Shown: piece by piece, positions 1 to 9,312 of the stretch
Layout: each line of letters opens with the position of its first letter
How positions within the stretch are numbered: position 1 is the first letter of the stretch
DNA from: Luteimonas galliterrae
GTDB lineage: Bacteria; Pseudomonadota; Gammaproteobacteria; Xanthomonadales; Xanthomonadaceae
Reading direction: 5' to 3'
DNA length: 64,000 nt
Assembly: GCF_023374055.1 (NCBI RefSeq)
Contig: NZ_JAMBEP010000001.1
Span: 1,116,001-1,180,000, forward strand
The notes under the pieces: generated by a model
What the model saw: only the letters and a program-made list of their open reading frames with translations
Databases searched by the model: none
What the model was told of the DNA's origin: nothing
Made by a program: the position numbers and the translations under genes

Positions 1-236
1 CGCTGCTCAACGAAGCCGTCGCCGCACTGCACGATGGCGTGGTCGAAGACAAGGACCTGCTCGATGCGGGCGTGATCTTCGGCACCGGCTTCGCGCCGTT
101 CCGCGGCGGCCCGATCCAGTACATCCGCGAAACCGGCCCGGATGCGCTGCTGGCCAAGCTGCAAGCGCTGCAGGGCAAGTACGGCGACCGCTTCGCGCCG
201 CGGCCTGGCTGGGATTCGGCGGCGTTGCGCGCCTAG
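1..236 (+). CDS. 3-hydroxyacyl-CoA dehydrogenase, C-terminal end (FadB/FadJ type), partial
   Basis: The frame is open from the first bases of the window (codons start at base 3) and stops at TAG 234-236, so only about 77 C-terminal residues are visible. The stretch 'FGTGFAPFRGGPIQY' is typical of the last helical domain of multifunctional beta-oxidation proteins that combine enoyl-CoA hydratase and L-3-hydroxyacyl-CoA dehydrogenase, where it packs at the dimer and substrate face. The role is therefore fatty-acid degradation in the cytoplasm. Whether the full protein is FadB-like or FadJ-like cannot be told from this fragment. It converges on the MAPEG gene, 19 bases away. Confidence 0.75.
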   Translation, partial: LLNEAVAALHDGVVEDKDLLDAGVIFGTGFAPFRGGPIQYIRETGPDALLAKLQALQGKYGDRFAPRPGWDSAALRA

Positions 237-255
237 CCGATCGGATCGGAAGACA

Positions 256-642
256 TCAAAGCGCGCCGGCGATATTGAGGCACGCCAACGCCAGCGTCGT
301 CAGCCACGTGAGATGCGCGCCAGCCACCCGCAACGGATGCGGGCCTTCGGATTTCCACAAGCCGCATGCGTTCGCCGCCCGCGCGGCGACGAGGACCACG
401 CCGGCCGCGTGCAGGATCCAGGCGCGGCCGCCGCCGATCTCGCAAAGCGCCATGAGCAGCAACGCGACCGGTATGGACTCGGACGCGTTGCCGTGCATCC
501 GTACGACGCGCCGCATGCGCGGGTCTCCGCCGGCGCCTAGCCCGATGCCGAGCTTGGCGCGATGCGCGGCGACGTTGACGGAGAGCGCCACCAGCCAGAG
601 ACCGAGCAAGCCGGCGTAAGCGGAAGTGATTTGAACGGACAT
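256..642 (-). CDS. MAPEG family membrane protein
   Basis: A 128-residue protein with about four hydrophobic segments (near residues 8-28, 55-70, 75-92 and 108-126). Between the first two lies 'RMRRVVRMHGNASESIPVAL', the conserved loop of the MAPEG superfamily (membrane-associated proteins in eicosanoid and glutathione metabolism), with the Arg/His/Asn/Glu residues that contact glutathione in characterised members. Bacterial members are inner-membrane proteins, mostly of unproven function, some with glutathione transferase activity. I chose the ATG at 642 because the family begins directly with the first membrane helix; upstream residues look random. It lies on the same strand as the TonB receptor gene, 80 bases beyond its stop, but a functional link is not evident. 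Confidence 0.8.
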   Translation of the reverse strand: MSVQITSAYAGLLGLWLVALSVNVAAHRAKLGIGLGAGGDPRMRRVVRMHGNASESIPVALLLMALCEIGGGRAWILHAAGVVLVAARAANACGLWKSEGPHPLRVAGAHLTWLTTLALACLNIAGAL

Positions 643-722
643 CGGAACACCTCGCCATCGGCCTTCGCGGCGGCGGCACGCGGGCCGGATCGTCCGGCCC
701 GCGTGCAACGCCGATCCGGCGG

Positions 723-3700
723 TTACTCGAAGCGGTAAGACACCTGCAGGCTCCAGAACCGGCCCGGCACGTCGTAAGTGCTGGGGTCGTAGCCGTTGAG
801 CGCGCAGCTGTAGCAAACGCGCGGATCCTTGTCGAAGACGTTGTTGAGGTTCAAGCCGAAACGCAGGCCCTGCACGCCGAACGGCGAGTCCCAGCTCGCG
901 AACAAGTCGTGGTAGGTCGTGGCGCCCAGCTTGTCGCGCGACAGCGACGGGTTCTCGAAGTTCGGCTCCGAACACAAGCCCATCGCGGTAAGCGACAAGG
1001 TCGGGTTGCTGTCGAACGCATCCGAGCAGCGTTCGGTGAGCGAGCTGGTGTAGCGCGCGGTCCAGCCCAGGCCGAAGTTGCCGCGTTTCCAATCCACGGT
1101 CAGCTTCGACTGGACGCGCGGAATCGCGCTGTCGTTCTCCTCGACGCCCACCGTGCGGCTGAAACGGCTCCCGAAACTGTCGGTAGCGACGAAGCTGTCG
1201 ACGTAAGTGTTCTGCCAGTTCGCGCCGAAGCGGCCGACGTCGGTCTCCAATGCCCATTCGATGTTCAGATCGACGCCGTCGGTCTCGATGTCGCCGATAT
1301 TGGCCAGGCGGTTGTCGAACGAGGCGATGGTGCCGGTGGCGTTGCGCACGATGCCCGCGCACGACGACGAGGCCGCATTCGCCGATGCCACGCAGGCGTT
1401 GAGCACGTCCTGCGCATCGGGCGCCTGGATAGCCGATTTCACATGGTGGCGATAGTAGGTGGCTTCGATGTCCAGGCTGTCGGCGAACGCACTGCCCTTG
1501 ATCCAGTCGGGGCTGTAGACCGCGCCGAAGGTCAGGCTCTCGGAAGTCTCCGGCTGCAGCTTGTCGTTGCCGCCGGTGGTGGTGAAGATCTGGAAGCCCA
1601 GCTGCTTGTAGGTGGTCGGAATGCCGAGCGCGGTGCAGTTGGCGATCAACTGCGCGTTGCCGGACGTCGCATATCCGGAGCAAGGATCGGTGATGCTCGC
1701 GCCGAACTGCGACAGGCCGTAAAGCTCGCCGATGAACGGCGCGCGGAAACCTTCCGAGTAGGTGCTGCGCAGCAACAGCGAATCGTGGGGGCGCCACTTG
1801 AGGCCGATCTTGGTGGTGGTCACGTCGCCGAAGGTGCTGTAGTCCGAATAGCGGGCCGCCACGCTCAGGTCGAGATCCTTGGCGAAACGCTTGTCGCGCA
1901 GCAGCGGCGCGCTGAGCTCGCCGTAGAATTCGCTGACGTCGTAATCGCCCTGGGTGGCGACCGTGGCCGCCTGGTCCGGGATTTCGCCGGCCACGCGCGC
2001 CGCATCCGGCGTGAACGAGCCGTCGTAGCGCCGATGTTCGAAGCCTGCGGCGAAGGCCAGGGGGCCGTCCGGCAGGTCGAACAGATCGCCGCTGACGTTG
2101 GCCGAGGCGATCTGCAGATTCTGCTCGCTGCTGTCGTGCACGGTGGTCTTGATCCAGGCCAGCATCTGCGGCGTGATCGTGCCTTTCCCGTCGGCGCCCA
2201 TGCCGCCGAAGATGTTCAGCGGCACGCAGCCCGGCGTGGCGGCGCACGTCGCAGGATTGCCCAGCGCCAACTGCACGCGGCGCATGTTGTAGGTGTTGCG
2301 GAAAACCTGTTCGGCGCGGTTCTGCGAGTTGACGTAGTTCAGGTCCCAGTAGAACGCACGCGATCCGGCCGCGAACTCGCCCTCGAGTCCGGCGTTGAAG
2401 TAGTAGGTGTCGACGGTCTGCTCGAAGATGCGCGGCCCGCCCTCCACCGGACGGCGCGCGATGGCGATCATGGTGCCGCCCTGGGCGACCGGAATCAGGT
2501 CGCGGCCGAACGGATTATAGGGATTGAGCATGGACACGCCGATGCGGTCGGCCAGGCCGTTGCCGGGCGCTTCCTGTCCGATCACGATCGCGTTGGGCGC
2601 GGCCTGGTTGACCGATTCGCGCCGGTTGTAGAGCGCCTTGGCATAGAACTTCAGGCCTTCGTTGATCGTGAAATCGGTGGCCGCGAACAGGCTCTTGCGC
2701 TTGTTCGGCGTCAGGACCAAGTTGTACGGCTGCGCGTTGAAGCTCAAATCGTCGGTATAGGGTACGTAGTCCGCGGGAAACACGGGGCTGCCGTTGCCGG
2801 CCACCGGCGTGTTGGGCAGCGTCGTGACGTCGCAGAACGGCGCATCGGGAATGCCGTCGCCATTGAGGTCGCGCAGCGGGCACACGCCGAGCTCGCTCAA
2901 CCCTCCGATGAATACCGCGCGGCCCTGCGGGGTGGCGGGGCTGCCGCGGGTGATGCCGCCCGGGAAATCGTCGGAGATGTCGCGATCGCCGGAGGACACC
3001 GCTTTCTGCTCCTGGAAACTCGCGGAGAAGATCGCATTAAAACGATCGTTGCCGGTGCCCACCGTCATTTCCGCGCGCGAGGTCTCGCCGTCGCCGTCCT
3101 CGAACTGGCCGTACGAGCCGGTGAACTGGGCGCCCTTGAAATCGCGCCGCGTGACGATGTTGACCACGCCTGCGATCGCGTCCGAGCCGTACACCGCGGA
3201 AGCGCCGTCGCCCAGCACTTCGATGCGTTCGACGATCGCCAGCGGAATCGTGTTGAGGTCGGCCGCGCCGCCCACGCCGGAGGCTGAGGATTCGTACACC
3301 CAGCGCTTGCCGTCGACGAGCACGAGCACGCGCTGCGCGCCCAGGTGGCGCAGGTCGATCTGGGTGGAGCCGGCGCCGATGCCGCCGCCGTCGGGCGGCG
3401 TGCCGGCGTTGCCGCTGGTGTTGAACTGCGTATTGAGCGCCTTGCCGCTGCTGGTGAGCTGTTGCAGGAAGTCGCCGACGGAGATCAGGCCGCTCTGCTC
3501 GATCTGCTCGCGGGTGATGTTGAGCACCGGCGATTGGCCTTCGACTTCGGCCTTGCGGATGTTGGAGCCGAGCACTTCGATGCGATCGAGCGTGACCGTC
3601 TCCTGTGGCTGCGCCGTTTCCTGCGACTGCGCGAGGAGCGCGCCGCACTGGAAGGCCAATGCCACCGCCAGCGCGACTGGCGTGCGACGCAATCCGCGCG

Positions 3701-3728
3701 GGCGGTTGGTTCTGTGTTTAGCTTTCAT
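723..3728 (-). CDS. TonB-dependent outer-membrane receptor
   Basis: A 1001-residue protein with a signal peptide (residues 1-34, ending 'GALLAQ'). It is followed by a TonB-box-like '[13 protein letters not shown]', a plug domain (about 50-180) with '[19 protein letters not shown]' and '[20 protein letters not shown]', and a long beta-barrel ending '...[11 protein letters not shown]'. Such receptors use TonB/ExbBD energy to import scarce ligands across the outer membrane. The ligand is unknown: size and plug resemble the large receptors of Xanthomonadaceae that take up oligopeptides or glycans rather than classical siderophore receptors. The start has a good Shine-Dalgarno (AGAGGAAT just before ATG). 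It lies 105 bases downstream of a secreted amidohydrolase gene, probably co-transcribed, suggesting a peptide or amide nutrient. The C-terminus has Glu after the usual final Phe. Confidence 0.92.
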   Translation of the reverse strand: MKAKHRTNRPRGLRRTPVALAVALAFQCGALLAQSQETAQPQETVTLDRIEVLGSNIRKAEVEGQSPVLNITREQIEQSGLISVGDFLQQLTSSGKALNTQFNTSGNAGTPPDGGGIGAGSTQIDLRHLGAQRVLVLVDGKRWVYESSASGVGGAADLNTIPLAIVERIEVLGDGASAVYGSDAIAGVVNIVTRRDFKGAQFTGSYGQFEDGDGETSRAEMTVGTGNDRFNAIFSASFQEQKAVSSGDRDISDDFPGGITRGSPATPQGRAVFIGGLSELGVCPLRDLNGDGIPDAPFCDVTTLPNTPVAGNGSPVFPADYVPYTDDLSFNAQPYNLVLTPNKRKSLFAATDFTINEGLKFYAKALYNRRESVNQAAPNAIVIGQEAPGNGLADRIGVSMLNPYNPFGRDLIPVAQGGTMIAIARRPVEGGPRIFEQTVDTYYFNAGLEGEFAAGSRAFYWDLNYVNSQNRAEQVFRNTYNMRRVQLALGNPATCAATPGCVPLNIFGGMGADGKGTITPQMLAWIKTTVHDSSEQNLQIASANVSGDLFDLPDGPLAFAAGFEHRRYDGSFTPDAARVAGEIPDQAATVATQGDYDVSEFYGELSAPLLRDKRFAKDLDLSVAARYSDYSTFGDVTTTKIGLKWRPHDSLLLRSTYSEGFRAPFIGELYGLSQFGASITDPCSGYATSGNAQLIANCTALGIPTTYKQLGFQIFTTTGGNDKLQPETSESLTFGAVYSPDWIKGSAFADSLDIEATYYRHHVKSAIQAPDAQDVLNACVASANAASSSCAGIVRNATGTIASFDNRLANIGDIETDGVDLNIEWALETDVGRFGANWQNTYVDSFVATDSFGSRFSRTVGVEENDSAIPRVQSKLTVDWKRGNFGLGWTARYTSSLTERCSDAFDSNPTLSLTAMGLCSEPNFENPSLSRDKLGATTYHDLFASWDSPFGVQGLRFGLNLNNVFDKDPRVCYSCALNGYDPSTYDVPGRFWSLQVSYRFE

Positions 3729-3833
3729 ATTCCTCTATTCCCCTGATGGTGACGTCGTTCGGTGCTGCGCCGCGCCGCAAGCGACCGTCGGCTTGATGCG
3801 GCGTGGCGAATTCGGAGTTCTGCGCTAGCGGTT

Positions 3834-5165
3834 TCAATCGGGCTTGAGATAGACCCGGCCGTCTTTCATCACGAACGAAGGTGTGCGCGTCAGCGCGATG
3901 TCGGCGAGCGGATCGCCGGGCACCGCGACGATGTCGGCCGTCTTGCCCGGTTCGATCGAGCCGAGCGCGGCGCTTTCGCCCAGCGCTTCGGCGGCGTTGA
4001 CCGTCGCGGCCTGCAACGCTTGCGCCGGGCTCAGGCCGGCCGCGACCAATTCCACGAATTCGCGGGCGTTGTCGCCGTGCGGCAGCGGACCGGTGTCGCT
4101 GCCGAATGCGATCCGCACGCCGGCCGCTTCGGCCTTGTCCAGCGAGAGTCGACGCTGCGCGAGCAATCCGCCGATCTTGGCGCGTATGACTTCGGGATAG
4201 AAACCGGGCACCCCCGCCTGCTCGTTGATGTAGGCGATCGCCGCTGCGGTAGGCACGTACCAGGTGCCCTGCCGCTTCATCATCGCGATCGCTTCGTCGT
4301 CCAGGAAGGTGCCGTGTTCGAGGGTGTCGACGCGGGCGCGCAAGGCGCGCTTGACGCCTTCGAGCCCGTGCGCGTGCGCGGCCACCTTCATGCCGTAGTC
4401 GTGCGCAGCGGCGACCACGGCATCCAGTTCGGCCTGCCGCAGTTGCGGGCCCTGCCCGTTCTTCGCCAGCGACAGCACGCCGCCGGTCGCCGTGACCTTG
4501 ATCAGGTCGGCGCCGTCCTTGTAGCGCTGGCGCACGGCCTTGTAGGCATCGTCCGGGGAATTGATCACGCCTTCGGCGGGACCCGGATCTCCGACCAGCT
4601 TCTGGTTGAGGCCGTTGCTGTAGTCGGCATGGCCGCCGGTGGTGCTGATCGCCTTGGCCGCGGTGAAGATGCGCGGCCCTTCGACCACGCCCTGGTTGAT
4701 CGCATTGCGCAGCGCGATCGACTCGTTGTTGATGTCGCCCAGGTTGCGCACCGTGGTGAAGCCGGCGAGCAGGGTCTTGCGGGCGAAGCGCGTGCCGTGC
4801 AAAGCCAAATCGGCCGGATTGACCCGGGGCAGCATCTCGTGGGAGCGCGCATCCACCTGGACCGTGAGATGCGTGTGCAGGTCGATCCATCCCGGCATGC
4901 AGGTGTGGCCACCGAGGTCAACCGCTTTCGAATCCGCCGCGACCGCAACGCCCGGCTTGATGGAGACGATGCGTTTGCCCTGGACGAATACCGAATGCGG
5001 CCCCAGCAACGCGCCCGCCTTGGCGTCGAACAACTTGCCGCAACGCAGTACCTGCAATGCATCGCCCTGGACGGCGGCGTCCGGAGCGGGATCGGCGCCG
5101 ATCGCGGCGAATGCGAACAGCAAAGCCATGCCGGCCAGCAAAGGCCGGCGGTACCTTGGTTTCAT
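3834..5165 (-). CDS. Secreted amidohydrolase (imidazolonepropionase-like / Xaa-Pro dipeptidase type)
   Basis: A 443-residue protein with an N-terminal signal sequence (positively charged start, hydrophobic residues 8-22, cleavage near 'IGA-DP'), so probably periplasmic. The metal-dependent amidohydrolase fold is shown by 'PGWIDLHTHL' (ligands His97 and His99), 'LIKVTATGG' (Lys223, the likely carboxylated bridging lysine), 'AAHAHG' (His264/His266), 'LEHGTF' (His284) and 'FGSDTG' (Asp357). All binuclear-site ligands appear intact. Relatives hydrolyse the C-terminal residue of small peptides (Xaa-Pro or Xaa-Arg/Lys dipeptidases); the exact substrate here is unknown. It sits directly upstream of the TonB receptor on the same strand, fitting periplasmic processing of an imported peptide-like ligand (inference). 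Confidence 0.85.
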   Translation of the reverse strand: MKPRYRRPLLAGMALLFAFAAIGADPAPDAAVQGDALQVLRCGKLFDAKAGALLGPHSVFVQGKRIVSIKPGVAVAADSKAVDLGGHTCMPGWIDLHTHLTVQVDARSHEMLPRVNPADLALHGTRFARKTLLAGFTTVRNLGDINNESIALRNAINQGVVEGPRIFTAAKAISTTGGHADYSNGLNQKLVGDPGPAEGVINSPDDAYKAVRQRYKDGADLIKVTATGGVLSLAKNGQGPQLRQAELDAVVAAAHDYGMKVAAHAHGLEGVKRALRARVDTLEHGTFLDDEAIAMMKRQGTWYVPTAAAIAYINEQAGVPGFYPEVIRAKIGGLLAQRRLSLDKAEAAGVRIAFGSDTGPLPHGDNAREFVELVAAGLSPAQALQAATVNAAEALGESAALGSIEPGKTADIVAVPGDPLADIALTRTPSFVMKDGRVYLKPD

Positions 5166-5363
5166 CGGGCGTATTCCGTGGCGGCCGTGTCTGGCCGTCG
5201 CGCAAGATAGAGAGCCTGGCCGCGAGCGGCGACCCGCATTGGGTATCGCCCTTTACTGCCTAAAGACAGCTTGCGGGCGTGTCTTGCGACGAAGGAAACC
5301 GTCGCCTGCGCGCTCGCCGCGCACGTTCGCCGGTCTTCCGCGTGGCGCTTCGGCGTGCGGTTA

Positions 5364-5393
5364 CGGAAAAGGCGCCTGGCGGCGCCTTTTCCG
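5364..5393 (-). terminator. Strong hairpin terminator, probably bidirectional
   Basis: Inverted repeat with 13-base arms (cggaaaaggcgcc / ggcgccttttccg) around a TGGC loop, with T-runs on either strand. It starts nine bases beyond the stop of the leftward gene at 5402-6037 and is placed to end that transcript. Confidence 0.75.
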
Positions 5394-5401
5394 TTGGGGC
5401 A

Positions 5402-6037
5402 TCACATCGATCCGGGCAAGTCGATCCGCTCCGCATGGGTGATCGTTACTTCCACCAGGAACTTGCTACCGCCGTCGCTCCCGTAGATGGAGAGCCTGGC
5501 GCTCTGGGCGAAGGGACTGGCTTGCGGGGCGTACCATTGGGGCGCAAGCAACGCCTCCGCGCTCAACGCATCGCTGGACAGCGCGGTCGAATTGCGTTCG
5601 TACAACGAGATCGTCATGTCTGTCGATGCCGCCGGCACGCCGGGACCGAAGAGGTTGTGCTTCGACGCCAGGCGTGCGGAATCGCCGCGGCCAGGCCCCC
5701 ACAGGTCGTTCTCCAGGGTCAGGGTGAAATCCACCGACGCGGGGTCGCTTTCGAACCGCAGACCGTTGATCTCCGCAGCCATTCCGTATTCCGGGCCGGT
5801 ATGCCGATAGACCCCTTGCAGCGGCGAGGGATTGCCGTCCGCCGTCTCGGTATCGAAGACGTAATAGCCGGTCACGGCATCGCCCACGTGGACATGGCCG
5901 TTGACGACGGATGCGTTCCCCGTCACCGATTTCACCTGCCCCGCGATCGCGAGAGCGATCTGCTCCGCATGCGCGGTCGGCGGCGTCATCGCGATGCTTG
6001 CAAGCGCTGCCAAAGCGAACTTCGTGGATATGTTCAT
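5402..6037 (-). CDS. Secreted beta-rich protein of unknown function
   Basis: A 211-residue protein with a clear signal peptide (1-24, cleavage after 'TAHA'). The mature part has few charged clusters and many alternating polar/hydrophobic stretches. The segment 'VHVGDAVTGYYVFDTETADG' followed by 'GVYRH' resembles the beta-sandwich core of many PEP-CTERM-sorted exoproteins. However, the C-terminus ('ITHAERIDLPGSM') has neither a PEP motif nor a hydrophobic anchor, so it should be released into the periplasm or medium rather than sorted by exosortase. I do not recognise a named family. It has its own terminator just downstream and 208 bases of non-coding DNA upstream, suggesting a single-gene unit. 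Confidence 0.7.
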   Translation of the reverse strand: MNISTKFALAALASIAMTPPTAHAEQIALAIAGQVKSVTGNASVVNGHVHVGDAVTGYYVFDTETADGNPSPLQGVYRHTGPEYGMAAEINGLRFESDPASVDFTLTLENDLWGPGRGDSARLASKHNLFGPGVPAASTDMTISLYERNSTALSSDALSAEALLAPQWYAPQASPFAQSARLSIYGSDGGSKFLVEVTITHAERIDLPGSM

Positions 6038-6245
6038 TCGGATCCCCTGTTTCGTTCGATAGGTCGCGTCGGCCGCCCTGTTCGGGGCGACGGCGCGTGC
6101 CGCACGATGCGGCGGATCACGTTATTCAGGATGGCGGCCGGACACCGCTATCTGTGGACCGGCAAAAAGGACCCGCATCGGTGGGCCGATCGAAAGGCCA
6201 TAAGTGCGTGCCCCAGAGCCTGCGGCCCGTCGCGCGGCGCGCCGG

Positions 6246-6611
6246 TCACATCGTATGCGTGGGCTTGTCCGCGTTGAGCGTGCCCGCGAGCAACGCTTCG
6301 ATCTTGCCTTTCACCGCATCGCCTTCTGCGGTTTCGGCGAACTGCACGCCGATGCCGGCGGTGCGGTTGCCCTGCGCGCCGGGCGGCGTGACCCATACCA
6401 CCTTGCCGGCGACGGGCAGGCGCTCGCTCGATTCGGGCAATGTCAGCAGCAGGAAGACTTCGTCGCCCAGGAAGTAGCGTTTCGGCGTCGGCACGAAGAT
6501 GCCGCCGTGTTTCAGGTACGGCATGTAAGCGTGGTACAGCGCCGCTTTGTCTTTGACCGCCAGCGACAGGATGCCCTGCCGCGCGCCGCCCGCTCCGGGT
6601 ACCGAACTCAT
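6246..6611 (-). CDS. pilZ: Type IV pilus assembly protein PilZ
   Basis: A 121-residue single PilZ-domain protein. Recognisable parts are 'GGIFVPTPKRYFLGDEVFLL' near the N-terminus and 'GKVVWVTPPGAQGNRTAGIG' in the middle. As in the founding PilZ of Pseudomonas and Xanthomonas, the RxxxR motif that binds cyclic di-GMP is absent, so it should act by protein contact (known partners in Xanthomonas are PilB and the EAL-domain protein FimX) rather than as a c-di-GMP sensor. Its position after holB is the usual one for pilZ. The ATG at 6611 overlaps the holB stop by four bases (ATGA), so translation is probably coupled. It is the last gene of the fab-holB block. Confidence 0.88.
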   Translation of the reverse strand: MSSVPGAGGARQGILSLAVKDKAALYHAYMPYLKHGGIFVPTPKRYFLGDEVFLLLTLPESSERLPVAGKVVWVTPPGAQGNRTAGIGVQFAETAEGDAVKGKIEALLAGTLNADKPTHTM

Positions 6612-7582
6612 CTGCCACCCCCCGCCGTCCGAGCGTCTTCCCCGCGCCAGGACAGCAATAGATCCGCGACCGTCAGGTCGGCCCGCACCGTCGTACGCAA
6701 CAAGTCGCGGGTGCGATTGGCCGCGTCGAACCACACGGCCAGACTGCGCGTTCGCGCCGCGTCGGTCAAGCCTGCGGCCTCGGCCAAAGCCAGGTCCGCG
6801 GCGAAGCGCAAACGCAGGCCGGCATGCTCGTCGGCGGTCCAGCGCTGCGCGGTTTCCAGGGCGGCGGTTTCGCCGCGGCGCAGCCTGGCGAGATCGGCCG
6901 CCACCTCGCGGCGCAGCTTGAATACGCCATCGCGAAGCCAGGCATCGGCCAGGCCGGGATGGCCGCGCGCAGCCTCGAGCGCTTCGGCCGCGGCCGCCTC
7001 GGCATGGCCCCGCCCGCTCAGCCAGGCCACCGCTTCGGCCTGCGGCGGCAGGCGGAATTCCAGCTTCTGGCAGCGGCTGCGGATCGTCGCCGGCAAGCGC
7101 GCCGGATGGGCGCTGACCAGCCACAGGTAGCGGCCAGGCACCGGTTCTTCCAGCGTTTTCAGCAGCGCGTTGCAAGCGGCGTGGTTGATCGCGTCGGCCG
7201 GATCGATGATCGCCACCTGCGCGCCGCCATACTGCGGCGTGAGGGTGAGCTTTTCCGACAAGTCGCGGATCTGTTCGATCACGATCTCGGTGCGCAGGCG
7301 CGTGCCTTCGCGGTTGAACACGAACGAGATGACGTTGAAATCCGGATGGGTGCCCGCGGCCAGCAGCTGGCAGCCGCGGCAATGCCCGCAAGGTTCGCCG
7401 TCGCCGCCGGGCGATACGCACAGCAGGCGTTGCGCCAGGCGCTCGGCCACCGCGCGCTTGCCCAGGTTGGCCGGTCCGCAGAACAGCATGCCGTGCGCGA
7501 GCCTGCCGGCGTCGATCGCCTCGCAGGCCTGATCGTAGGCGCGTCGCTGCCAAGGCGCAAAACGGTTCCCGGACGCGCTCAT
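6608..7582 (-). CDS. holB: DNA polymerase III subunit delta prime
   Basis: A 324-residue clamp-loader subunit. The AAA+ N-terminal domain contains 'LFCGPANLGKRAVAERLAQ' (degenerate P-loop), a zinc-binding segment 'EPCGHCRGCQLLAAG' with further upstream Cys, 'VAIIDPADAINHAACNALLK' (Walker-B region) and 'LVSAHPARLPATIRSRC' (sensor-1 region with the SRC motif). Delta prime is part of the gamma/tau complex that loads the beta sliding clamp on DNA; the SRC arginine serves as arginine finger to the neighbouring DnaX subunit. Normal family length. It overlaps tmk upstream (four bases) and pilZ downstream (four bases), so the three genes form a tightly coupled set. Confidence 0.93.
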   Translation of the reverse strand: MSASGNRFAPWQRRAYDQACEAIDAGRLAHGMLFCGPANLGKRAVAERLAQRLLCVSPGGDGEPCGHCRGCQLLAAGTHPDFNVISFVFNREGTRLRTEIVIEQIRDLSEKLTLTPQYGGAQVAIIDPADAINHAACNALLKTLEEPVPGRYLWLVSAHPARLPATIRSRCQKLEFRLPPQAEAVAWLSGRGHAEAAAAEALEAARGHPGLADAWLRDGVFKLRREVAADLARLRRGETAALETAQRWTADEHAGLRLRFAADLALAEAAGLTDAARTRSLAVWFDAANRTRDLLRTTVRADLTVADLLLSWRGEDARTAGGGR

Positions 7583-8238
7583 CGCGACGATTCCCGCAGG
7601 GCGAGCAAGTGCGCCACCGCATCCGCGGCGACCTGCTCGCGCGGACGCGAGGCGTCGATCACGCGGAAACGATCGGGCTCGGCCTGGGCGCGCATCAGGA
7701 ACACGCCGCGTGCGCGGGCGAAGAAATCCTCCTGTTCGCGCTCGATGCGGTCGGGCCACAGATCGCGGGTGTTGGTGCGCACGCGGCCCTCGCGCACGTC
7801 GATGTCCAACAGCAGGGTCAGGACGGGCACGATGCCGACGACGCGACGTTCCAATTCGGCGATGAACGCCGCATCCAGCCCGCGCCCGCCGCCCTGGTAG
7901 GCATAACTGGAGTCGGTGAAACGGTCGCAGATCACCCAGGCGCCGCGCTGCAATGCCGGCAGGATGGTGCGGCGCACGTGCTGGGCGCGCGCGGCGAACA
8001 TCAGCAATAGCTCGGCCTCCGGCGCGGCCGCTTCGTGCTGCGGGTCCAGCAGCAGGCCGCGGATCTCCTCCGCCAGCGGCGTGCCGCCGGGCTCGCGCGT
8101 GCAGACCACGTCCTCGCCCGCGGTTTCCAGCGCATCGCGCAGCGCGGCGATCACGGTCGACTTGCCGGCGCCCTCGCCGCCTTCGAGCGTAATGAAGCGG
8201 GCTTGTGGAACCGGCGCTTGTGGAATCGGCGTCGTCAT
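7579..8238 (-). CDS. tmk: Thymidylate kinase
   Basis: A 219-residue dTMP kinase making dTDP from dTMP and ATP on the dTTP pathway. Visible motifs: P-loop 'LEGGEGAGKST' (residues about 18-28), 'TREPGGTPLAEEIR' for dTMP binding, 'DRFTDSSYAYQGGGRG' with the DR(Y/F) catalytic signature, and a lid around 'RIEREQEDFF'. The ATG at 8238 overlaps the mltG stop by four bases. The N-terminal extension before the core ('MTTPIPQAPVPQARF') is slightly longer than in E. coli and could be trimmed if an internal start is used, but no better ribosome site is seen. Confidence 0.95.
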   Translation of the reverse strand: MTTPIPQAPVPQARFITLEGGEGAGKSTVIAALRDALETAGEDVVCTREPGGTPLAEEIRGLLLDPQHEAAAPEAELLLMFAARAQHVRRTILPALQRGAWVICDRFTDSSYAYQGGGRGLDAAFIAELERRVVGIVPVLTLLLDIDVREGRVRTNTRDLWPDRIEREQEDFFARARGVFLMRAQAEPDRFRVIDASRPREQVAADAVAHLLALRESSR

Positions 8239-9299
8239 TGCGGGGGAAGCGCTGCCGGTGGCGACTGTTGCTGCAGGCGGTAGCGCTGCAGGTATTCCCG
8301 CACCGCCGATTGGTGTTCGCCCAAAGTGCGGGTGAACACGTGGCGTCCGCTGCCGTCGCCGACCGCGACGAAGAACAGCGCATCGCCCGGCGCCGGATTG
8401 GTCGCGGCGTGCAGCGCGTCGGCGCCGGGCATCGCGATCGGCGTCGGCGGCAGGCCGGCGCGTGTGTAGGTGTTGTAGGGCGTGTCGGTGGTCAGGTCCT
8501 GGCGGCGGATGTTGCCGGCGTAACGGCTGCCCATCCCGTAGATCACGGTCGGATCGGTCTGCAGCAGCATCCCCAGTTTCAAGCGCCGCGCGAACACGCC
8601 GGCGATCTGCGGCCGTTCGGAGGCGATGCCCGTTTCCTTTTCGACGATCGAAGCCAGGATCAGCGCTTCGTCCTTGTTCTTGAGCGGCGTATCGGCGGCG
8701 CGTCCGTTCCAGGCCTGGTCGAGCGCCTTGGCCATGTCGTCGTAGGCGCGTTTGAGCAATCCGAGGTCGCTGTCGCCACGGTTGTAACGATAGGTTTCGG
8801 GCAGGAAGCGGCCTTCGGGATGCTGGCCGGCGTGGCCGAGCGCCTTCATCAGCGCCGCATCGTCCAGTTGCGCCGTTTCCTGTTTCAACGGCGCGGCCTT
8901 CGCCAGCGCGGCGCGCAGTTCGCGGATGTTCCAGCCTTCGACGATCGTGAAGCGGTAGCTGACGATCTTGCCGTCGCGCATCGCCGCCAGCAGTTCGCGC
9001 GGCGTGGCGCCGGGCCGCAACGCGTATTCGCCCACCTGCAGCCTGCCGGCTGCGCCGATCTGCCGCGCCAGCAACTGCCACTCGACATCCTGGCCGTCGG
9101 CCACGCCGGCCGCGCGCAGCTTGCGCAGCACGTGCGGGAAATTGTCGCCGCGCTCGACCAGCAGCGTCTCGCCCGCTTCGATGCCCGAGACCGGCGCGTC
9201 GGCGAACCCTGCGTAACGCTGCCAGAGTGCGTACGCACCCGCGCCGGCGAGCAGCGCGGACAGCACGAAGAACATACCGATGCGGCGTTTGCGGCTCAC
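8235..9299 (-). CDS. mltG: Endolytic murein transglycosylase MltG
   Basis: A 354-residue inner-membrane enzyme with one N-terminal helix (about residues 9-25) and a periplasmic YceG domain. MltG cleaves nascent glycan strands inside the chain and helps set their length. The catalytic motif 'LASIVEKETG' carries the family glutamate; 'TDPTVIYGMG' and 'YNTYTRAGLPPTPI' are also family signatures. I chose the GTG start at 9299 because AAGGA precedes it by nine bases and it restores a short cytoplasmic basic tail (VSRKRRIG) before the helix; an ATG eight codons later is possible. It sits between pabC (13 bases) and tmk (four-base overlap), the usual place. Confidence 0.93.
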   Translation of the reverse strand: MSRKRRIGMFFVLSALLAGAGAYALWQRYAGFADAPVSGIEAGETLLVERGDNFPHVLRKLRAAGVADGQDVEWQLLARQIGAAGRLQVGEYALRPGATPRELLAAMRDGKIVSYRFTIVEGWNIRELRAALAKAAPLKQETAQLDDAALMKALGHAGQHPEGRFLPETYRYNRGDSDLGLLKRAYDDMAKALDQAWNGRAADTPLKNKDEALILASIVEKETGIASERPQIAGVFARRLKLGMLLQTDPTVIYGMGSRYAGNIRRQDLTTDTPYNTYTRAGLPPTPIAMPGADALHAATNPAPGDALFFVAVGDGSGRHVFTRTLGEHQSAVREYLQRYRLQQQSPPAALPPQ

Positions 9300-9312
9300 G
9301 CGTTGTGATCCT

